From Marthasterias glacialis (Eukaryota; Echinodermata; Asteroidea; Forcipulatida; Asteriidae), in NCBI GenBank assembly GCA_911728455.2, contig OU452219.1, positions 8,616,320-8,680,319 of the forward strand: a stretch of 64,000 nucleotides of DNA, written 5' to 3'. The notes beneath the pieces are model-generated. The model was given only the letters and a program-made list of their open reading frames with translations, did no database searches and was not told the origin of the DNA. The translations under genes and the position numbers were made by a program. Position 1 is the first letter of the stretch, and the number at the start of each line of letters is the position of its first letter. Below, piece after piece: positions 60,500-64,000 of this stretch.

Positions 60500-61342
60500 A
60501 TGGGCCTAGCACCTAGCTTCCCCATCGAAATGGAGCCTGTTTCCTTTGAGCCCTCGGAGTTCTTCTCGAGCACCGGTAAACGCCGTGTCGTGAATAACCA
60601 GGAGCTGGTAGTGCGGTGTCATGCAACATCATTCCACCGCATCCATGAGAATATATACGGAGATATGCTGGAGGCCAGACGAAAGTTTCTGGTACCCAGA
60701 CAGCATTTAGAGAAGGTTGATTTTGACGAACTCACACGTGAGTACCCACATTGGAATGCTGCAAACATTGCAGAGTTCCGTATAGAGTTCATCAATCATG
60801 ATCAAGATGAAGATGCATTGCTTAATTTTGAAGATACCTGTCGGACTCTGGATAAGTTAGCAGACAACTCACCTCTGGATTTAAGATACCACTACTATAA
60901 GGAGGCCATGACACCAGAGCTAGAAAAGGTAGATTTCCACGACTTTTTAAAACTGTGCGAGATGCTTCGGCAAGCACGGGACGAGATGGATGCGTATGGA
61001 CTTCCAATGCCGACGGGAATATCCCCGCTATCTAAGCAACGACACACCATGGAGAGGTTAGAGCGACAGGTCCTGACTGGCGGGGAGGGCGGACACAACT
61101 GTGAGTGTCCGCCCGCCGAGGCGAGCACCAACAACAGACAGGACAACCCTACCCGAGGCCGGTCGTGCAAAGGAAAGTGTAAAGCAAGTGTGGGTCGTGT
61201 GGATCACTATGTCCTGCAACAGCAACACCAGCAGGAGTTTGGGGATCCTTGGGAGCTACGGCCAGACTTCGTCCCGAAAGCTGTGGATGAATTAAGGTAC
61301 AGTTCTGATGACTCCATTGTTACTGTTGACAGGGTAACATGA
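60500..61342 (+). CDS. EF-hand-like protein, single open exon, uncharacterised
   Basis: This is an uninterrupted frame of 280 codons. I chose the ATG at 60500 because its context is good (AAGATGG). The frame stays open upstream, with a weaker ATG at 60452, and a possible 3' splice site (GTGACAG) ends at 60477, so a 5' UTR exon or a longer N-terminus is possible. The product appears cytosolic: I see no signal peptide or membrane segment. Residues 101-112 (DQDEDALLNFED) fit an EF-hand loop with Asp at positions 1, 3, 5 and 12 and a hydrophobic residue at 8. Position 6 is Ala instead of Gly. About 36 residues later, 137-148 looks like a degenerate partner loop with few ligands. LEKVDF occurs twice (70-75 and 141-146), suggesting an internal duplication. 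The tail has a Cys-Glu-Cys, CKGKC and a Gln/His-rich stretch. Calcium binding is inferred, and I do not recognise the family. A possible donor (AAGGTACAG, near 61294) could shorten the C-terminus. Confidence 0.8.
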   Translation: MGLAPSFPIEMEPVSFEPSEFFSSTGKRRVVNNQELVVRCHATSFHRIHENIYGDMLEARRKFLVPRQHLEKVDFDELTREYPHWNAANIAEFRIEFINHDQDEDALLNFEDTCRTLDKLADNSPLDLRYHYYKEAMTPELEKVDFHDFLKLCEMLRQARDEMDAYGLPMPTGISPLSKQRHTMERLERQVLTGGEGGHNCECPPAEASTNNRQDNPTRGRSCKGKCKASVGRVDHYVLQQQHQQEFGDPWELRPDFVPKAVDELRYSSDDSIVTVDRVT

Positions 61343-62983
61343 CATAGATATTTTCTAGGTTCCGTAAGCAATAACCTGTACGATGCGCAAACAGCCAAAG
61401 TACAAACCCGACAGAACCTTCCGAAACAACTTGAGATACAAACAAAACTGAACCATGAAAGATTTGACTTAATACAAACACATAACAAGAAAACTGTTCC
61501 GACTGTTTGATCCGGCTGTATAATAAATCGCGATACACCATGTGTATTTAAACAGTGCCGGAGAGAACAACCTACGAAGAAAGAAAAAAAAAAAAAAAAA
61601 AAAAAAATGAAATAAACTGAAACAAAGAAGCAGTATATGCAAGTATTTACATACAGACAAGATGAAGTACTATAGCTGTTTACAACTATAATAATATTAA
61701 ATCCCTTTCAATATGGAGTTGCTTATTAAATTATTAATGTTGGACTTCCAAAATGAATTTGAAATAGATGCTGGAATGCCGTGACCTTCATAATATTTAA
61801 CTAGCATTCTGTTTAAGTTTGACCGTTGCTGTTCATGCATATCTTCAGAGTACAGAAAAATTTAAAGTTACCTCAACTCAAAATTCACAAATACCAAAAT
61901 CAACTAAATTATACAGGGGTGGGGGGAGTAACATCAGCTGATTTTCCTTCCTGTTGGAAATTTAGACAACATGAGGGCAACTAGACAAGAGGAATTTATG
62001 AACCGCAACGGTCAAGCTTTCCAGAGTAGCTAATAAAGGGTTGAGTTCATCAGCATATTGTATATATGATTTTTTTCCTCATATAGTGTATAACAGCGCA
62101 TGCTCTCAATCGACTATGTCGGATTGCTAAACAGGATTGCCAAACGTCAATTGAAGCGCCAACAATGTTTTCCCCCAAAAAAATTAAAAGAAAACATGAA
62201 AATAGGTTTCTTCAACTGATGTTTGGGTCCATGATCAATCTTGTGTAGACATGTCCATTTACAGCATGCTTATTGGGTGTATAGGATTTGCATTGCTTAG
62301 ACTTCTTACAAATTGCTTAAATAAGTAGACTGCTTTTTTCCCCCCGTACAATTTCTTGCACTTGAAAAAGTGCTCTGAACATTAAAAAAAAAAAAAAAAT
62401 ACCTGCCTAAAACTAAGAAATCACTTAAGATTATTCTTCTTCATTGGTAGTTGGAATTTTTTCTATGATGGAGAAATCTTGCAATACTTGATGGCTTTGG
62501 TAACTTTGTTTCCATGTAGACTACAATTATACTGTTCCCTTTTTATAAAGCCTTGTAAAAAGATGTTTTTTTTTTTTTACAATCTGACCTTATCTTAAAA
62601 ATTCAAGGTCATTTTATGGCATCTTTCTCTCTACAAATTCTTCCCATTTTGTTTGATTATTTATATTCATAAACAATCAGAGTATAGTGATGTCTTTTTA
62701 TCTCTTCGAATTTGAAATATATAATGTGTTCAAATTTTCACATAACTCTTCAGATTCTTTAGGATAATGTACCATAAATAAATTCCTGATTAAAATTGTT
62801 CTCATTTTGTGACAAATTTCATGTAACCAAGAGAAGAAAAAAAAATCAAAACAACTTTCTTTAATAGCAATACAGGGATGTAACTAGCGCCTTGCAAGTT
62901 TGTCAAACTGAAAGGCTTACTTGGACTAATAAATTCAAACAAGAATTGCACACAAAAGTTAAGGTTGTGTACACCATTGGGAT
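61343..62983. other. 3' flank of the EF-hand-like gene; no gene seen
   Basis: It contains the A run at 61584-61607 and further A/T runs at about 62385-62399 and 62567-62578. No coding signal. Confidence 0.5.
61522..61527 (+). terminator. Polyadenylation signal of the EF-hand-like gene
   Basis: A canonical AATAAA lies 180 bases after the TGA at 61342. A second AATAAA is at 61611-61616, just after a run of about 24 A at 61584-61607. Either could serve the plus-strand gene. Confidence 0.55.
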
Positions 62984-63072
62984 GAACAAACAAACAAATA
63001 AACAAACAAACAAACAAACAAACAAACAAATAAACAAAGATACAAACAAACAAAGAAACAAACAAACAAAAG
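62984..63072. repeat. (AAAC)n microsatellite, imperfect
   Basis: About 20 units, interrupted by AAAT and AAAG units. Frames across it are artefacts. Confidence 0.95.
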
Positions 63073-64000
63073 CAAAATAATATCCCAAAGGCTTGGTTTT
63101 TAAAATATTAATATGAAATTGTCAAGGTTCATGAAAATCAGGACTGCATTTACAGAAAATTAACTGATAGTGTACACTTCCTTTGTTAACCCTAATTTAT
63201 TAAAACATTTTTCTGTACTTGTGATTAGAAGAGAAAAATGGAGCATGGCAAAGTCTGTGTTTTTGTTTATTTAAACTGGACATTTACTTCTTCAAACAAT
63301 TCAATCTGTCCCAATGCAGACAGAGCATGAAGGAGTTTTCGAAAATAGCCATTGCTTCACCGTAATAATGTTATCTGCCAACCAGGTTGGTCAATGATTC
63401 AGTTTTACCACAAAGATGGCAAACTTACCCACCCCTGGTGGGTGGGTAGAGTACACCCCCCTGTTTACTCAGCACGAAAAATTCTTTATTCTCAGTTCCT
63501 TATTAAAATGTGATTATAAACTTCCAATTTATTAATTTTGATATTTACTTGCTACAATTTCATTTTTGTACCAAAATTTGTACTGAGCTGTTAACATATA
63601 CAACAGAGAAGGGATAAAAACTAGCAATATGAAGTGTAAGTAGTTTTGTATGGCATCAAGATGAACTTTGAAAAGCTAGCACGATCCCTGACCACTACTA
63701 ATAATTCCATGAACATTGGCGAAATGGAAAAATCTAATCACTTTTCAAGGGTCTAGCAGCCAAAATATGTTCAACTTTGTGGCTTTTGAAAGGAAAGACC
63801 TTCATGTCTTACTCTGCTCATCTGAGGAGTTTTGCTTTGTGTGATGATAAATTAAACTCAATAGAATGTAGTATCAGAGAGTGAAAAAAATTCAAGGGTC
63901 CTATCATGTGTATAACTTCATTTCCATGTAACTAAAAAAACTGACAAGTAAAGGTCATCTTCATTGTGTCCAAATGTCAGTAAGCACGTTCAGCATTATG
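63073..64000. other. No gene seen
   Basis: AT-rich, non-coding to the edge of the window. No RAD51B exon was seen. Confidence 0.5.

Noticed and set aside
62802-63088. Phe/Val/Cys-Leu-rich and Asn/Lys/Gln-rich ORFs
   Set aside because: They are translations of the (AAAC)n microsatellite.
1-64000. CRISPR array, operon, phage or bacterial mobile element
   Set aside because: There is no regular spacer array (the 146-bp array has no spacers), no bacterial gene density or ribosome binding sites. All clear signals are eukaryotic.

Overview
This window looks like a gene-poor, AT-rich piece of an animal (metazoan) nuclear genome. The evidence is split exons with canonical GT/AG splice sites, introns of 5.6 and 13.8 kb, many tRNA-derived SINEs with RNA polymerase III A and B boxes, and many short terminal-inverted-repeat elements (MITE-like). 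There is no bacterial gene organisation, operon, CRISPR array or insertion sequence. The repeat families resemble ones I associate with echinoderms, perhaps sea stars. That is recalled, not checked.

Two genes can be supported. (1) Minus strand: three consecutive exons of a RAD51 paralogue, best matched to RAD51B, at 36410-36503, 30727-30836 and 16873-16951. All three have good splice sites and intron phases that fit each other (0, 1, 0, 1). They encode about 94 residues of the C-terminal third of the RecA-like ATPase core. I found no convincing upstream exons (N-terminal domain, Walker A, Walker B) between 36.5 kb and the right edge. They probably lie beyond 64 kb, so everything from 36.5 to 64 kb would be one long intron. 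The last 3' exon is unresolved. (2) Plus strand: an uninterrupted ORF, best start 60500, stop 61342. It encodes about 280 residues with one near-canonical EF-hand loop and a degenerate partner, followed by AATAAA and a long A run. If the RAD51B intron really extends past 64 kb, this gene sits inside it on the opposite strand.

Layout: 0-16.9 kb is RAD51B 3' flank or terminal intron. It holds SINEs, MITEs, a 742-bp inverted-repeat element (7823-8564), a tRNA-like SINE (13.1 kb) and one possible extra minus-strand exon (11889-12035). The stretch 16.9-36.5 kb holds the RAD51B exons and introns. An inverted SINE pair sits directly upstream of the 16.9-kb exon, and there are two hairpin-element copies, a CTCF-like palindrome (25.0 kb), a core-type SINE (31.3 kb) and several MITEs. 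From 36.5 to 60 kb the sequence is non-coding, with a five-copy 146-bp tandem array (46.4-47.1 kb), a CpG-richer promoter-like patch (48.8-49.0 kb), and a cluster of TTAA-flanked and nested inverted-repeat elements (53.2-55.8 kb). From 60 to 62 kb is the EF-hand-like gene. Nearly all other open reading frames look like chance openings.

I see no multi-gene novel system here. The most interesting items are the hairpin repeat family, the convergent CTCF-like palindrome, an element whose inverted repeats carry a hammerhead-like core, the SINE pair beside the RAD51B exon, and the possibly nested or retro-derived EF-hand gene.
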